57,199 nt of DNA from an uncultured delta proteobacterium. GTDB taxonomy: Bacteria > Myxococcota_A > Polyangia > Haliangiales > Haliangiaceae. Of this stretch, positions 19,002 through 31,296 are shown in pieces. The stretch covers positions 1 through 57,199 of the forward strand of contig CAADGB010000505.1 of assembly GCA_900696455.1 (NCBI GenBank), given 5' to 3'. The position numbers and the translations under genes were made by a program. Under the pieces are notes generated by a model that saw only the letters and a program-made list of their open reading frames with translations, searched no databases and was not told the DNA's origin. Numbering within the stretch: position 1 is the stretch's first letter; every line of letters starts with the position of its first letter.

Positions 19002-19619
19002 TCACGCACGGCGGGTCCCTCCCGTGCCGCGCGGCGCGGCGCGGTCGTCGTCCTCGTCGCCCTCGCGCGCCGGTCCGCCCAGCGCCACCCGCAGGCGGCG
19101 GCGCGCCCGCAGCACCCGCGTGCCGACGGTCGCCACCGGCACGCCGAGGCGCGCGGCGATGTCCTTGTAGGACAGCCCGTCGAACGCGAACAGCTCGAAC
19201 GCCGCGCGCAGCTCGTCGGGCAGGCGGGGTAGCGCGGCGCGGATGTCCTCGGCGTCGAGGGCCTCCCACCAGGCGCGATCCTCGGGGAGCGGCGCCGCCA
19301 CCTGCGCCTCGTCGATGGGCTGGTCCGGACGCGCGCTCCGCCGCCGCACCTGGTCGATGAACAGGTTGTGCATGACCCGGGTCATCCACGCCACGTGGTT
19401 GACGTCGGCGGGCAGGCGATCGAAGTGGGCGACCGTCTTCAGGAGCACGTCCTGGACCAGGTCGTCCGGGTCGAAGCTCGACCGGCAGAGCTTGCGGGCC
19501 ACGGCGAGGAGCGTGGCGTGGTGGGCGCGGGTCAGCTCGTCGAGCCGACGCCGGTCGCGGACCTCGGCCAGCGAGACCACCTGTTCGCCCGAGGCTCCTT
19601 CCCTGGCTACCTTCGACAT
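19002..19619 (-). CDS. ECF-family RNA polymerase sigma factor
   Basis: A 205-aa sigma-70 family factor with region 2 (ARKLCRSSFDPDDLVQDVLLKTVAHFDRL, keeping the acidic DPDD patch and VQD) and region 4 (LPRLPDELRAAFELFAFDGLSYKDIAARLGVPVATVGTRVLRARRRL, a helix-turn-helix for the -35 box). The C-terminal tail is acidic then basic. ATG 19619 is the first Met before conserved sequence; longer in-frame starts add Arg/Pro-rich filler. A GC-rich hairpin (19636-19657) sits in its leader. The only anti-sigma-like domain in the window is the zinc finger of the CHAT protein 0.7 kb downstream, its likely partner. Confidence 0.93.
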   Translation of the reverse strand: MSKVAREGASGEQVVSLAEVRDRRRLDELTRAHHATLLAVARKLCRSSFDPDDLVQDVLLKTVAHFDRLPADVNHVAWMTRVMHNLFIDQVRRRSARPDQPIDEAQVAAPLPEDRAWWEALDAEDIRAALPRLPDELRAAFELFAFDGLSYKDIAARLGVPVATVGTRVLRARRRLRVALGGPAREGDEDDDRAAPRGTGGTRRA

Positions 19620-19635
19620 GCGCGCGACCGAGACC

Positions 19636-19657
19636 GGGTGCGGTCCGTGCCGCACCC
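19636..19657 (-). promoter_or_regulatory. Hairpin in the ECF sigma leader
   Basis: GGGTGCGG (19636-19643) and CCGCACCC (19650-19657) form a perfect 8-bp stem with a 6-nt loop, 17 nt upstream of the sigma start codon. It could limit translation or be an operator. It directly abuts the ATGTTCGGCGGG motif. Confidence 0.35.
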
Positions 19658-19789
19658 CGCCGAACATACCCGACCTTGGACACCCGCTGCCGGGTCGGGT
19701 GTGGATCGGATCCGGACGCGCCTCGGTGCGCGCCCGCGCGCGCCGTGGGGCCGGCGGGGCCGGCTCGATCGCGCAGCGCGGGCGCAGGG

Positions 19790-19999
19790 TCAGGCGACCA
19801 TGGCCAGGGACGGGCGGGCGATCGTGCGCTCGCGCTCGGCGCGCAGCCAGGCCTCGAGGTCCTTCACCTCGAGCCGGACGAGGCCCCCGAGGCGGTAGAC
19901 GGGCAGGGGGGCGACCTCGCGCCGGGCCATGTTGCGGCACCAGCGCTCCGAGCGGTGAACGAGGGCGGCGATCTGCTTCCAGGTCTCGACGTAGGTCAT
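19790..19999 (-). CDS. Excisionase/AlpA-like helix-turn-helix DNA-binding protein
   Basis: A 69-aa protein with the compact winged-helix layout of MerR/excisionase-like proteins: TWKQIAALVHRSERWCRNMARR as the HTH, PLPVYRLGGLVRLEVKDLEAWLRAERER as wing and closing helix. The start ATG 19999 has GGAG about 8 nt upstream. No integrase, phage or plasmid gene lies nearby, so it is an orphan. It may be a remnant of an element or a small local regulator. It sits 170 bp upstream of the ECF sigma gene on the same strand. Confidence 0.75.
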   Translation of the reverse strand: MTYVETWKQIAALVHRSERWCRNMARREVAPLPVYRLGGLVRLEVKDLEAWLRAERERTIARPSLAMVA

Positions 20000-20294
20000 G
20001 GCTCAGGCTCCGGGTTGGTCCGTGGTTCGGTCACCCCTTGCGAGGGGCTCGCCGGGATGACGGGCCGGGTCCGGCTTCTTCCCGCAGGAGATGATCGCCG
20101 GCGTGCGATTCGTGCCGCTGGCGGCCGAGGCCGGCCGGCGATGACCGGAACCGGCGCCCGACGGCGCTTGCGGCGCGCGCGGATCCCCCGCCCCGACGTC
20201 GCAGCGTGCCGTCCCCGGCGGCAAGCGCTGGCAAAGGTCGCTACCCCCGCGAGGCCGCGGTCGCGGCCCGCCGCCCCGGGCGTACAACGAGCAC
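20000..20294. other. Intergenic region, no gene seen
   Basis: This 295-bp divergent region lies between the HTH gene and the next plus-strand gene. It is somewhat less GC-rich in its first half. TACAAC (20283-20288) lies 6 nt before ATG 20295, a weak -10 box in the leaderless position. No RNA gene or repeat was recognised. Open minus-strand frames here lack homology-like features. Confidence 0.3.
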
Positions 20295-20954
20295 ATGATC
20301 GCCGTGCCCCATCGGCCCCCGCCGCGCGAGCGGATCCGCACCGTGCGCGAGCTGATCGCGCACGTCGAGCACGCGGCGCGCAGGACCGAGCGCCCGCTGC
20401 CCGAGTACCTGCGCGCGCTGTGGCACCTGGGCGCCGAGCGTCACCGCGCCGGGCGCGCGTACCTGACCCCGGCCGAGCTCGGCGACCTCCTGGTCGCCGC
20501 CTTCGAGGCGCCGGCGCCGCCCTTCGATCCGTCGTGGCGGCTCCTGCGCGACCAGACCGTCGACACCATGGTCGACGGCTTCACCACCTGGGAGGCCACC
20601 GTCCGCGATCAGATCCTCGATCTCGACGAGCTGGTCCTGGCCGGCCTCGCCGACGCCTCGGGCAGCTTCTTCGCGGTCGACGCCGACGAGGTCGACGCGC
20701 CCGGCGGCGGGCGCTGGGGCAACCTGGCGCCCGGCGACTTCCTGGCCGCGGCGTTCGTCGCCACCTTCGGCGCCGAGCCGGCGGGCGCGGCCGGTGGCGA
20801 GGCCGTGGATCCCGGCGCCGGCGCCGCCGACGAGCAGCCGCTCGGCGTCATCGACTGGGACCGCTTCGCCGCGTTCCTGGCCCAGGGCCAGCGGCCGCGG
20901 GTCCGGGCGCGCGAAGCGCTCAGCGCTCGCCGGCCCGCGCCGGCAGGTTCGTGA
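20295..20954 (+). CDS. Hypothetical protein
   Basis: The 219-aa cytoplasmic-looking protein has no signal peptide or transmembrane helix. The N-terminal 110 residues are helical and charged (ERIRTVRELIAHVEHAAR, YLTPAELGDLLVAAFEA); the C-terminal half contains GSFFAVDADEVDAPGGGRWGNL and a second short motif IDWDRFAAFLAQGQRP. I do not recognise a family. Its last 35 bp overlap the convergent lipoprotein gene. The overlapped tail (ALSARRPAPAGS) looks unconserved, so the real function ends earlier. Confidence 0.6.
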   Translation: MIAVPHRPPPRERIRTVRELIAHVEHAARRTERPLPEYLRALWHLGAERHRAGRAYLTPAELGDLLVAAFEAPAPPFDPSWRLLRDQTVDTMVDGFTTWEATVRDQILDLDELVLAGLADASGSFFAVDADEVDAPGGGRWGNLAPGDFLAAAFVATFGAEPAGAAGGEAVDPGAGAADEQPLGVIDWDRFAAFLAQGQRPRVRAREALSARRPAPAGS

Positions 20955-21444
20955 CCACCCCGGCCAGGCCGATCATGGCCGCGCGCCGCGCCGCCGGCGG
21001 GCCCTCGTAGCGGAGGCGGGCGCCGTCGACCCGCAGCCGCGGGTGATCCATGGTCGCGAGCAGCGGCCCGGTGACCGCGCCGTCGTCGCCGATCTCGAGC
21101 TCGACCGCGCCGTCGAGGACGAAGGCGGCGTCGTCGCGGACCACGGCGTTGGTGCGGACGCTGTGCACCGAGATCGCGCCGTCGCGCTCGACCCGGGCCA
21201 CCGCCTGGCCGCCGACCACGATGTGGCCGTCGGGGCGGAGCGTGAACTGGGTGGTGCCGTCGAGGGCGATCTCGCCGGCGGCGCTCACGGTCAGGACGTG
21301 GCGCGGGCCGTCGTCGCCGGTCACCACCAGCCGGGCGTCGGCGAGGACGAGGCGCGCGCCGGTGGGGTCGCCCTTGGCGCACGCCGCCAGGCCGGCGGCC
21401 GCCAGGGCCACGGTCAGGACGACGCGTCCGGCGCCCGGCCGCAC
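20920..21444 (-). CDS. Small lipoprotein, unknown function
   Basis: The 174-aa protein has a clear signal peptide and lipobox (LAAAGLAAC, Cys22). The mature part is mostly beta-strand, with alternating short strands such as LVLADARLVVTGDD, GEIALDGTTQFTLRPDGHIVVGG and AAFVLDGAVELEIGDDG, suggesting a small beta-sandwich or beta-helix. The start is ATG 21444, immediately beside the speA stop (21449) on the same strand, so it could be read through from speA. No family is recognised. Confidence 0.65.
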   Translation of the reverse strand: MRPGAGRVVLTVALAAAGLAACAKGDPTGARLVLADARLVVTGDDGPRHVLTVSAAGEIALDGTTQFTLRPDGHIVVGGQAVARVERDGAISVHSVRTNAVVRDDAAFVLDGAVELEIGDDGAVTGPLLATMDHPRLRVDGARLRYEGPPAARRAAMIGLAGVVTNLPARAGER

Positions 21445-21448
21445 CCGG

Positions 21449-23509
<2,061 letters not shown>

Positions 23510-23649
23510 GATGGTTCGATCCGTTACGGCCTTTTGGCCGCGGGTGCAATGGGAATCTCGTGGGATCTCGACCATCTCGGCCGCCGCCGGCGCGCCCGCC
23601 GTCACCGGGCCGTCACCGTCGGCCGGGCGCGCGAGCGCGGCCGCGGGCC

Positions 23650-23677
23650 TTGTCACGCCGGCGGTTTTGGATAGAGT
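23650..23677 (+). promoter_or_regulatory. Promoter of the HelD-like helicase gene
   Basis: TTGTCA (23650-23655), a 16-bp spacer and TAGAGT (23672-23677) lie 12 nt before ATG 23690. The predicted leader is about 5 nt. Confidence 0.5.
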
Positions 23678-23689
23678 CGCCAGCTTCCC

Positions 23690-26077
<2,388 letters not shown>

Positions 26078-26203
26078 GCCGGCGGGGCGGGCGGGCGGGC
26101 CGCGACCGCGGGCGGTGGCGGAGCGGGGCGGGGCGGCTGCGGCGGTTGGCCGGACGGGCTGGAGCCCGCTGTAACATCGTCCGGTGGCGCGCCCGACCGG
26201 ATC

Positions 26204-26893
26204 ATGACTCACCCGGGACCGACGTGGGCGATCGCCGCCGCCCTCCTGCTCTCTCCGGGCTGCGGCGCCGTCGAGCAGGAGCTCGTGGCCCAGGTCGACG
26301 CCGCGGCGGACGGGCCGGCGCAGGAGGTCGACGCCCCGGTCGTCGACGCGGCGCCCGACGACGGCGCGATCGACGCCCCGGTCGCCGACGCGGCGATCGA
26401 CGCCCCCGCGATCGACGCTCCCGCGATCGACGCCGCGCCCGTTCCCCACCTGGTCTTCGTGACCAGCACCACGACCACCGGCGCGCTCGGTGGGCTGGCA
26501 GGCGCCGATGCCCGGTGCCAGACCCTCGCCGCGTCGGTCGGCCTCGGGGGCACGTATCGCGCCATCCTGGCCGACGAGAACCAGAGCGTCTTCCAGCGCA
26601 TCACGATCGGTGGGCCGGTCCGCAACCTCCAGGGGACGGTCCTCGCCGCCGACGCCGCGACGTTCTTCGCCGGCACCGACCTGCTGCCCAACTCGGTCAC
26701 CGAGCGCGGCGAGCAGCTCACCGAGCCGACGGTCGCCTGGATCGGCGGCGGCACGCTGTCGTGCGCCGGCTGGACGAGCGACTCGGCGTCGGTCTCGGGC
26801 GGGCTGACCTTCGTGACCGCCAACCAGTGGAGTCGGTTGACCGCCAACACCAGCTGCATCGCCTCGGTGCGGCTGCAGTGCGTCTCGCAGTAG
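26204..26893 (+). CDS. Lipoprotein with DUF1554-like domain
   Basis: The 229-aa protein has a signal peptide with lipobox LLLSPGC (Cys20), then a repetitive Asp/Ala/Pro linker (residues 30-80, several DAPAI/DAPV units). The globular domain starts HLVFVTSTTTTGALGGLAGADARCQTLA and ends with paired Cys, matching the DUF1554/C-type-lectin-like surface protein pattern (family recalled, not searched). It is likely exposed on the outer membrane. The linker DNA is a degenerate 12-15 bp repeat that could vary in length. Confidence 0.75.
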   Translation: MTHPGPTWAIAAALLLSPGCGAVEQELVAQVDAAADGPAQEVDAPVVDAAPDDGAIDAPVADAAIDAPAIDAPAIDAAPVPHLVFVTSTTTTGALGGLAGADARCQTLAASVGLGGTYRAILADENQSVFQRITIGGPVRNLQGTVLAADAATFFAGTDLLPNSVTERGEQLTEPTVAWIGGGTLSCAGWTSDSASVSGGLTFVTANQWSRLTANTSCIASVRLQCVSQ

Positions 26894-26974
26894 CCGGCGC
26901 GCGCCCCCCGGCGCACCGTGAAGGCTGGCGCGGCGTGAGCGAGATCGAAGCGAACGGACCGGGCGATCCGCCGC

Positions 26975-27322
26975 TCAGGGCGCGTCGACGCCGGCGTCGG
27001 TGCATGGCGGGCACAGCGTCTCGACCGAACCCCAGAAGCCGCGCTCGTCGCAGTAGCAGCACTCGTGCCCGGCGTTGCAGACGTTCGCGCACAGCGACTC
27101 GACGCTGGGGCACTCGGCGCGGTCCTGGACGACGAGGTCGCAGCCGCCCGACGGGGCCCCCGGGCCCTCGGTCGGGCACGACGCGCCGTCGTCGCTCGCG
27201 CAGGCGGCGAGGGCGAGGGCGAGGGCGAGGGCGGGGATCGCGAGCCTGGCGGCGGGGCCGCGGCGGCGAGGGGCGAGGCGAGTCGAGACGGCGGTGGCGG
27301 GGGCGGGGGCGGGGGCGGGCAT
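26975..27322 (-). CDS. Small Cys-rich lipoprotein
   Basis: The 115-aa protein has a basic/Ala-Pro N-region, a hydrophobic core (ALALALALAAC) and a lipobox with Cys at about residue 41. The mature part carries ten further Cys, including CANVCNAGHECCYCDERGFW and LCPPC, suggesting a disulfide-rich knot on the cell surface. On the minus strand TAGCCT lies 7 nt before ATG 27322, suggesting leaderless transcription. The upstream GGGGGC run encodes the PAPAPAP start. No family is recognised. Confidence 0.7.
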   Translation of the reverse strand: MPAPAPAPATAVSTRLAPRRRGPAARLAIPALALALALAACASDDGASCPTEGPGAPSGGCDLVVQDRAECPSVESLCANVCNAGHECCYCDERGFWGSVETLCPPCTDAGVDAP

Positions 27323-27451
27323 ACGTCCGAGGCTAGGCGACGCCGCGGCTCGCGCGCGTCGGCGCCGGTCACGCGAGCTGGCAAGCTCTGGAACGCGGCC
27401 ACGACCGCGCCAGCAGCGCGCGCCGCGCGGACGCGGTCGGGCGTGTCCTCG

Positions 27452-28117
27452 TCATCTCTGCGTCCTGGATCGGTGCAGCAGGACCTTCCGGCCCTCGAGG
27501 GACTCGAGGGTGTCGCTCATCGTCTCCATGTCGACGACGATCGCGACCGTGTACTTGCCCTTGCGGTCGATCGACGTAGTGGCGCTGAGCGGGAGCTCGA
27601 AGGCGGGGCGCCAGGCGTGGAACTTGCCGAAGTATCGAACGAGCGCCGCGACGCGGATCGAGCGCCGAAGCGTCAGCTCGACCTCGACGATCGTCCTGCC
27701 TCGATCATCGAGAAGGATGCTCGCTCGCGCGACGTGGGCCGACGTGGAAGCGATCTCGAGCTCGTCATCTGCGCGGTGGGTAACGTCCCCCGCAAGGTGT
27801 CGGCGCACCGCCTCGGCATCGACCTCGCGAGTCAGGAGAGTCACCAGCTCGTCGAGTGCTCGTGCGACGGCGTCCTCGTCGCCACGGTCTGGCGGCGCGG
27901 TGGGTTCGGTCGTCACGACGGTCTCGGCGAGGCCGGGCGGTGCTTCATCGGGATCCGCGGGGGCGACGGGCGTGGCGGGGATCGGGGGGGCCTCCGGCTC
28001 GCCGGCTCGCGGGTGGGGCAGGCACGAGCGTACCACGGCGGGAGGGGCGGGGGCGGATTGCCTCGCGCACGCCGCGGCGACGAGCGCGCACATGACGGCG
28101 CGAGCCGCGCGCGTCAC
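27452..28117 (-). CDS. Lipoprotein, unknown function
   Basis: The 221-aa protein starts with GTG 28117, which overlaps the TGA of the upstream small gene (GTGA), showing translational coupling. A short signal peptide ends VMCALVAAAC (lipobox). A Pro/Ala-rich linker (25-75) is followed by an alpha/beta domain with DEDAVARALDELVTLLTREVDAEAVRRHLAGD and a C-terminal strand-rich part. Base composition is a little lower in GC than the neighbours, with more T-ending codons, so it may be a recent arrival or weakly selected. No family is recognised. Confidence 0.7.
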   Translation of the reverse strand: MTRAARAVMCALVAAACARQSAPAPPAVVRSCLPHPRAGEPEAPPIPATPVAPADPDEAPPGLAETVVTTEPTAPPDRGDEDAVARALDELVTLLTREVDAEAVRRHLAGDVTHRADDELEIASTSAHVARASILLDDRGRTIVEVELTLRRSIRVAALVRYFGKFHAWRPAFELPLSATTSIDRKGKYTVAIVVDMETMSDTLESLEGRKVLLHRSRTQR

Positions 28118-28437
28118 GAGCCATCCTCGTCGAAGGCCAGGGCGGCCGCGGCGCCGACCTCGCCGGCGTCTGCCTCGTGCGGCATCGCGCGGTAGGCGTG
28201 GTACTTCTCCTCGACGTCGATCATCTGCGCGCGGAGCGCCTGGCAGGCGCGGCGCGCGGCGGCGAGCGCGTCGGGGCTGGGCGTCCCCCGCAGGCCTTCG
28301 AGCGCGGCCTGGGCCTCGCTTCGGCGCGCCGCCAGGTCCGCGTAGCCGGTCTGCCGGTTGGTCTGCTTGTGCTGTTCGCGATCGGTCACGGTGGCCTGAT
28401 ACATCTTGCGCGCGAGATCCCGCTCGTGTGCTGACAC
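28114..28437 (-). CDS. Small charged helical protein, unknown function
   Basis: The 107-aa protein is predicted to be mainly helical and charged: ARKMYQATVTDREQHKQTNRQ, ADLAARRSEAQAALEGL and AARRACQALRAQMIDVEEKYHAYRAMP. There is no signal peptide. It may be a coiled-coil accessory protein. GTG 28437 is the most likely start; ATG 28404 would shorten it by 11 residues. It begins 12 nt after the aminotransferase stop and ends overlapping the lipoprotein start, so the three may be one transcript. Confidence 0.6.
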   Translation of the reverse strand: MSAHERDLARKMYQATVTDREQHKQTNRQTGYADLAARRSEAQAALEGLRGTPSPDALAAARRACQALRAQMIDVEEKYHAYRAMPHEADAGEVGAAAALAFDEDGS

Positions 28438-28448
28438 GCCACGCAGCT

Positions 28449-29555
28449 TCAGGCCAGGAGGTCGCGCAGCGCGCCGGTGACGGCGTCGACGGCCTCGGCG
28501 GTGGCGCCGTGGCCCATCAGGCCGATGCGCCAGGCCCGGCCCTTGAAGGCGCCGAGGCCGCCGCCGATCTCGATGCCGCGCTCGTCGAGGAGCCGGCGGC
28601 GCACCGCGGCCTCGTCGACGCCGGCCGGCGCCGCCACCGCGTTGAGCATGGGCAGGCGGTGGCCGGCCGCCGACACGAACGGCAGCCCCAGGTCGTCGAG
28701 CGCCGCGGTCAGGCGATCGTGGGCGGCGCGGTGACGCTCGAAGCGCGCCGCCAGGCCCTCCTCGCCCACGATCGCCAGCGCCTCGTGCAGCGCGTACAGC
28801 ATGTTGATGGGCGCGGTGTGGTGGTAGGCGCGCTCGTCGCCCCAGTACGAGCGGAGCAGGGTGAGGTCGAGGTACCAGGACGGGACCGGCCGGGTGCGGC
28901 GCTCGAGGCGCGCGACCGCGCGCGGCGACAGCGTCAGCGGCGCCAGGCCGGGCGGGCACGACAGGCACTTCTGCGTGCCGCTGTAGGCGGCGTCGATGCC
29001 CCAGGCGTCGACCTCGACCGCCATGCCGGCGAGGCTGGTCACGCAGTCGACCACCAGCAGGCCATCGTGGGCGCGCACCGCCTCGGCCAGCCCCGCCACC
29101 GGGTTGACGACGCCGGTCGAGGTCTCGGCGTGGACCACCGCGACGACGTGCGGCGCGTGGCGGGCGATCGCGCGCTCGAGCTCCTCGCGATCGAGCGGCT
29201 GGCCCCACGGCGCGTCGACCGTCGTCACCGCGGCGCCGGCGCGGCGGGCGACCTCGGCCAGGCGGCCGCCGAAGACGCCGTTGACGCCCACCAGCACGCG
29301 GTCGCCGGGCTCGACCAGGTTGACGATCGCCGCCTCCATGCCCGCCGAGCCGGTGCCGCTCACCGCCAGGGTCATGGGGTTGGTGGTGGCGAAGACGTGG
29401 CGCAGCCCGGCGCGCACGTCGTCCATGAGGGCGAGGAACGCGGGGTCGAGGTGGCCGACCGTCGGGTGGGCGAGGGCGGCCAGCACCCGCGGCGGCACCG
29501 GCGACGGGCCGGGACCGAGGCACAGGCGGCGCGGGAGGTCCGAGACCGAGGGCAT
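28449..29555 (-). CDS. Class V aminotransferase (alanine/serine/ureidoglycine-glyoxylate type)
   Basis: The 368-aa PLP enzyme of the alanine-glyoxylate/serine-pyruvate/PucG group begins [14 protein letters not shown], the family N-terminal motif. It has [36 protein letters not shown] and the PLP-Lys in [13 protein letters not shown]. These enzymes transfer an amino group to glyoxylate. The urate cluster next door releases glyoxylate after allantoicase action, so detoxifying glyoxylate to glycine is a natural role; ureidoglycine-glyoxylate transaminase (PucG) is the alternative but needs an allantoate amidohydrolase, not seen here. ATG 29555 is only 23 bp from the divergent gene. Confidence 0.9.
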   Translation of the reverse strand: MPSVSDLPRRLCLGPGPSPVPPRVLAALAHPTVGHLDPAFLALMDDVRAGLRHVFATTNPMTLAVSGTGSAGMEAAIVNLVEPGDRVLVGVNGVFGGRLAEVARRAGAAVTTVDAPWGQPLDREELERAIARHAPHVVAVVHAETSTGVVNPVAGLAEAVRAHDGLLVVDCVTSLAGMAVEVDAWGIDAAYSGTQKCLSCPPGLAPLTLSPRAVARLERRTRPVPSWYLDLTLLRSYWGDERAYHHTAPINMLYALHEALAIVGEEGLAARFERHRAAHDRLTAALDDLGLPFVSAAGHRLPMLNAVAAPAGVDEAAVRRRLLDERGIEIGGGLGAFKGRAWRIGLMGHGATAEAVDAVTGALRDLLA

Positions 29556-29560
29556 CGCCG

Positions 29561-29569
29561 TGATATACA
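29561..29569. promoter_or_regulatory. Candidate bidirectional -10 element
   Basis: The whole spacer between two divergent start codons is 23 bp (29556-29578) and holds GATATACAC. Read rightward, TATACA ends 9 nt before ATG 29579. Read leftward, TATATC ends 6 nt before ATG 29555. One symmetrical AT patch in a very GC-rich region could serve both genes, each leaderless. Confidence 0.5.
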
Positions 29570-29578
29570 CCCGGGCCC

Positions 29579-30943
29579 ATGGCGACACGAACCACCCTGT
29601 CGGCGAAGCGGACGGCGAAGGCCCTGGCCCGCATCCACGCGGCCCAGATCGAGGTGGCGGCCCGCTACGTCGGTGACTCCGGCGCCCGCCAGCCGGTGCA
29701 CACCGTCTACGGCGGCGCCCACCTCTTCACCCGCGACACCGCGCGCAAGCTCGGCGAGCTGGCGCTGCGCGCCCTCGACACCTACGCCCCCGATCCGGCC
29801 ACCTTCGCCGAGATCGTGGGCGCGCCGGCGGCGCTGGCGACGACGGTGCACGAGCGGGTCCGCGCCAAGCTGGTGCGCGAGGCGGTCGAGGACTTCCGCA
29901 TCGACTTCGAGGACGGCTACGGCAACCGGCCCGACGACGAGGAGGACGGCCACGCCGCCGCCGCCGCCGCCGAGGTCGCCGCCGGGCTCGACGCCGGCAC
30001 CCTGCCGCCGTTCCTCGGCATCCGCATCAAGCCGTTCTCGCGCGAGCTGGCGGCGCGCTCGATCCGCACCCTCGACGTCTTCCTCACCGAGCTGTGCGCG
30101 GCCACCGAGGGCCGGCTGCCCGAGAACTTCGTCGTCACCCTGCCCAAGATCACCAGCGTCGCCGACGTCGAGACCCTGGTCTGGATCCTGGGCGCCCTCG
30201 AGGAGCGCCTCGAGCTCGACGCCGGCGCGCTCAAGCTCGAGATCATGGTCGAGACCACCCACTGCATCCTCGACCCCCGCGGCCGCTCGATGCTGCCGCG
30301 GCTGCTCGACGCCGCCGCCGGCCGCATGGTGGCGGCGCACTTCGGCACCTACGACTACACCGCCAACTGCGACATCACCGCCGCCCACCAGCGCATGGGC
30401 CACCCGGCGTGCGACTTCGCCAAGCACCTGATGAAGGTGGCGTTCGCCCAGACCGGCGTGATGCTGTCCGACGGCGCGACCAACATCATGCCGGTGGCGC
30501 CCCACCGGGGCGCGCTCACCGACGACCAGCAGCGCGCCAACCGCGACGCGGTGTTCTCGGCCTGGCGCCTGCACGCCGCCGACGTCCGCCACTCGCTGGT
30601 CAACGGCTTCTACCAGGGCTGGGATCTGCACCCGGCCCAGCTCCCCACCCGGTACGGCGCGGTCTACGGCTTCTTCCTCGAGGGCCTGGCCGCGGCGTCA
30701 TCGCGGCTCAAGAACTTCGTCGACAAGGCCGCCCAGGCCACGCTCATCGGCGACGTCTTCGACGACGCCGCCACCGGCCAGGGCCTCCTCAACTACTTCC
30801 TGCGCGGCATCTCGTGCGGGGCCGTGCGCGAGGAGGAGGCGCTGGCCACCGGGCTGTCGCTGGAGGAGATCCGCGGCCGCTCGTTCGTGAAGATCCTCGA
30901 CGGCCGGCGGGCCGCCGCCGCGCCGGCGACGCCGGGCGCCTGA
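29579..30943 (+). CDS. DUF6986-type protein (HpcH/HpaI aldolase / citrate lyase superfamily)
   Basis: The 454-aa protein resembles the DUF6986 group within the PEP/pyruvate-dependent TIM-barrel superfamily. Motifs: [19 protein letters not shown] (acidic metal-site segment), [49 protein letters not shown] with the metal-binding Glu, and [13 protein letters not shown]. The actinobacterial homologues I recall are linked to allantoin/urate genes, matching this context. A role in handling glyoxylate or ureidoglycolate is an inference. The start ATG 29579 gives a 23-bp divergent spacer. Its end is 20 bp from the convergent uraH. Confidence 0.8.
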   Translation: MATRTTLSAKRTAKALARIHAAQIEVAARYVGDSGARQPVHTVYGGAHLFTRDTARKLGELALRALDTYAPDPATFAEIVGAPAALATTVHERVRAKLVREAVEDFRIDFEDGYGNRPDDEEDGHAAAAAAEVAAGLDAGTLPPFLGIRIKPFSRELAARSIRTLDVFLTELCAATEGRLPENFVVTLPKITSVADVETLVWILGALEERLELDAGALKLEIMVETTHCILDPRGRSMLPRLLDAAAGRMVAAHFGTYDYTANCDITAAHQRMGHPACDFAKHLMKVAFAQTGVMLSDGATNIMPVAPHRGALTDDQQRANRDAVFSAWRLHAADVRHSLVNGFYQGWDLHPAQLPTRYGAVYGFFLEGLAAASSRLKNFVDKAAQATLIGDVFDDAATGQGLLNYFLRGISCGAVREEEALATGLSLEEIRGRSFVKILDGRRAAAAPATPGA

Positions 30944-30959
30944 TCGCCTCGGCGGCGCC
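30935..30959. terminator. Inverted repeat between DUF6986 gene and uraH
   Basis: GGCGCC (30935-30940) and GGCGCC (30954-30959) pair across a 13-nt loop spanning the DUF6986 stop codon and the 20-bp convergent gap. It is a weak candidate for a bidirectional terminator. Confidence 0.2.
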
Positions 30960-30963
30960 TCGG

Positions 30964-31296
30964 CTAGCTGCCGCGGTAGGTCGAGTAGCCGAACGGCGCC
31001 AGCAGGAGCGGCACGTGGTAGTGGGCGGCGCCGTCGGTGACCACGAACTGGATCTCGGCCACCGGGAAGAAGCCGTCGGAGTCGGTGGCGTCGAAGTAGG
31101 CGTCGGTGTCGAAGCTGATGCGGTAGCGGCCGGGCTCGACCGGGCCCGGCGGCGTCAGCGTGCGCAGGCGTCCGTCGTCGTCGGTGGCGCCGGCGCCGAG
31201 CTCGCGCCAGGTGCCGTCGTCGAGGATGGCGAGGCGGACCGGCACCCCGCGGGCGGGCTGGCCGCGGGCGGTGTCGAGGACGTGGGTGGTGATCAT
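30964..31296 (-). CDS. uraH: 5-hydroxyisourate hydrolase (transthyretin-like)
   Basis: It hydrolyses 5-hydroxyisourate, the product of urate oxidation, to OHCU. The 110-aa protein has the transthyretin-related protein signature: TTHVLDTARGQPARGVPVRL at the N-terminus with the catalytic His, ELGAGATDDDGR, and the C-terminal YHVPLLLAPFGYSTYRGS, the diagnostic terminal YRGS. ATG 31296 overlaps the stop of the alc-uraD fusion (ATGA). There is no signal peptide, so it is cytoplasmic. Confidence 0.96.
   Translation of the reverse strand: MITTHVLDTARGQPARGVPVRLAILDDGTWRELGAGATDDDGRLRTLTPPGPVEPGRYRISFDTDAYFDATDSDGFFPVAEIQFVVTDGAAHYHVPLLLAPFGYSTYRGS

Noticed and set aside
20003-20341. Minus-strand frame of 112 codons in the HTH intergenic region
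   Set aside because: Arg/Pro/Gly-rich, overlaps the start of a better gene, no domain or clear start signal.
28449-29555. Firm PucG (ureidoglycine transaminase) assignment
   Set aside because: The cluster uses allantoicase, which makes ureidoglycolate rather than ureidoglycine, so the exact substrate is left open.
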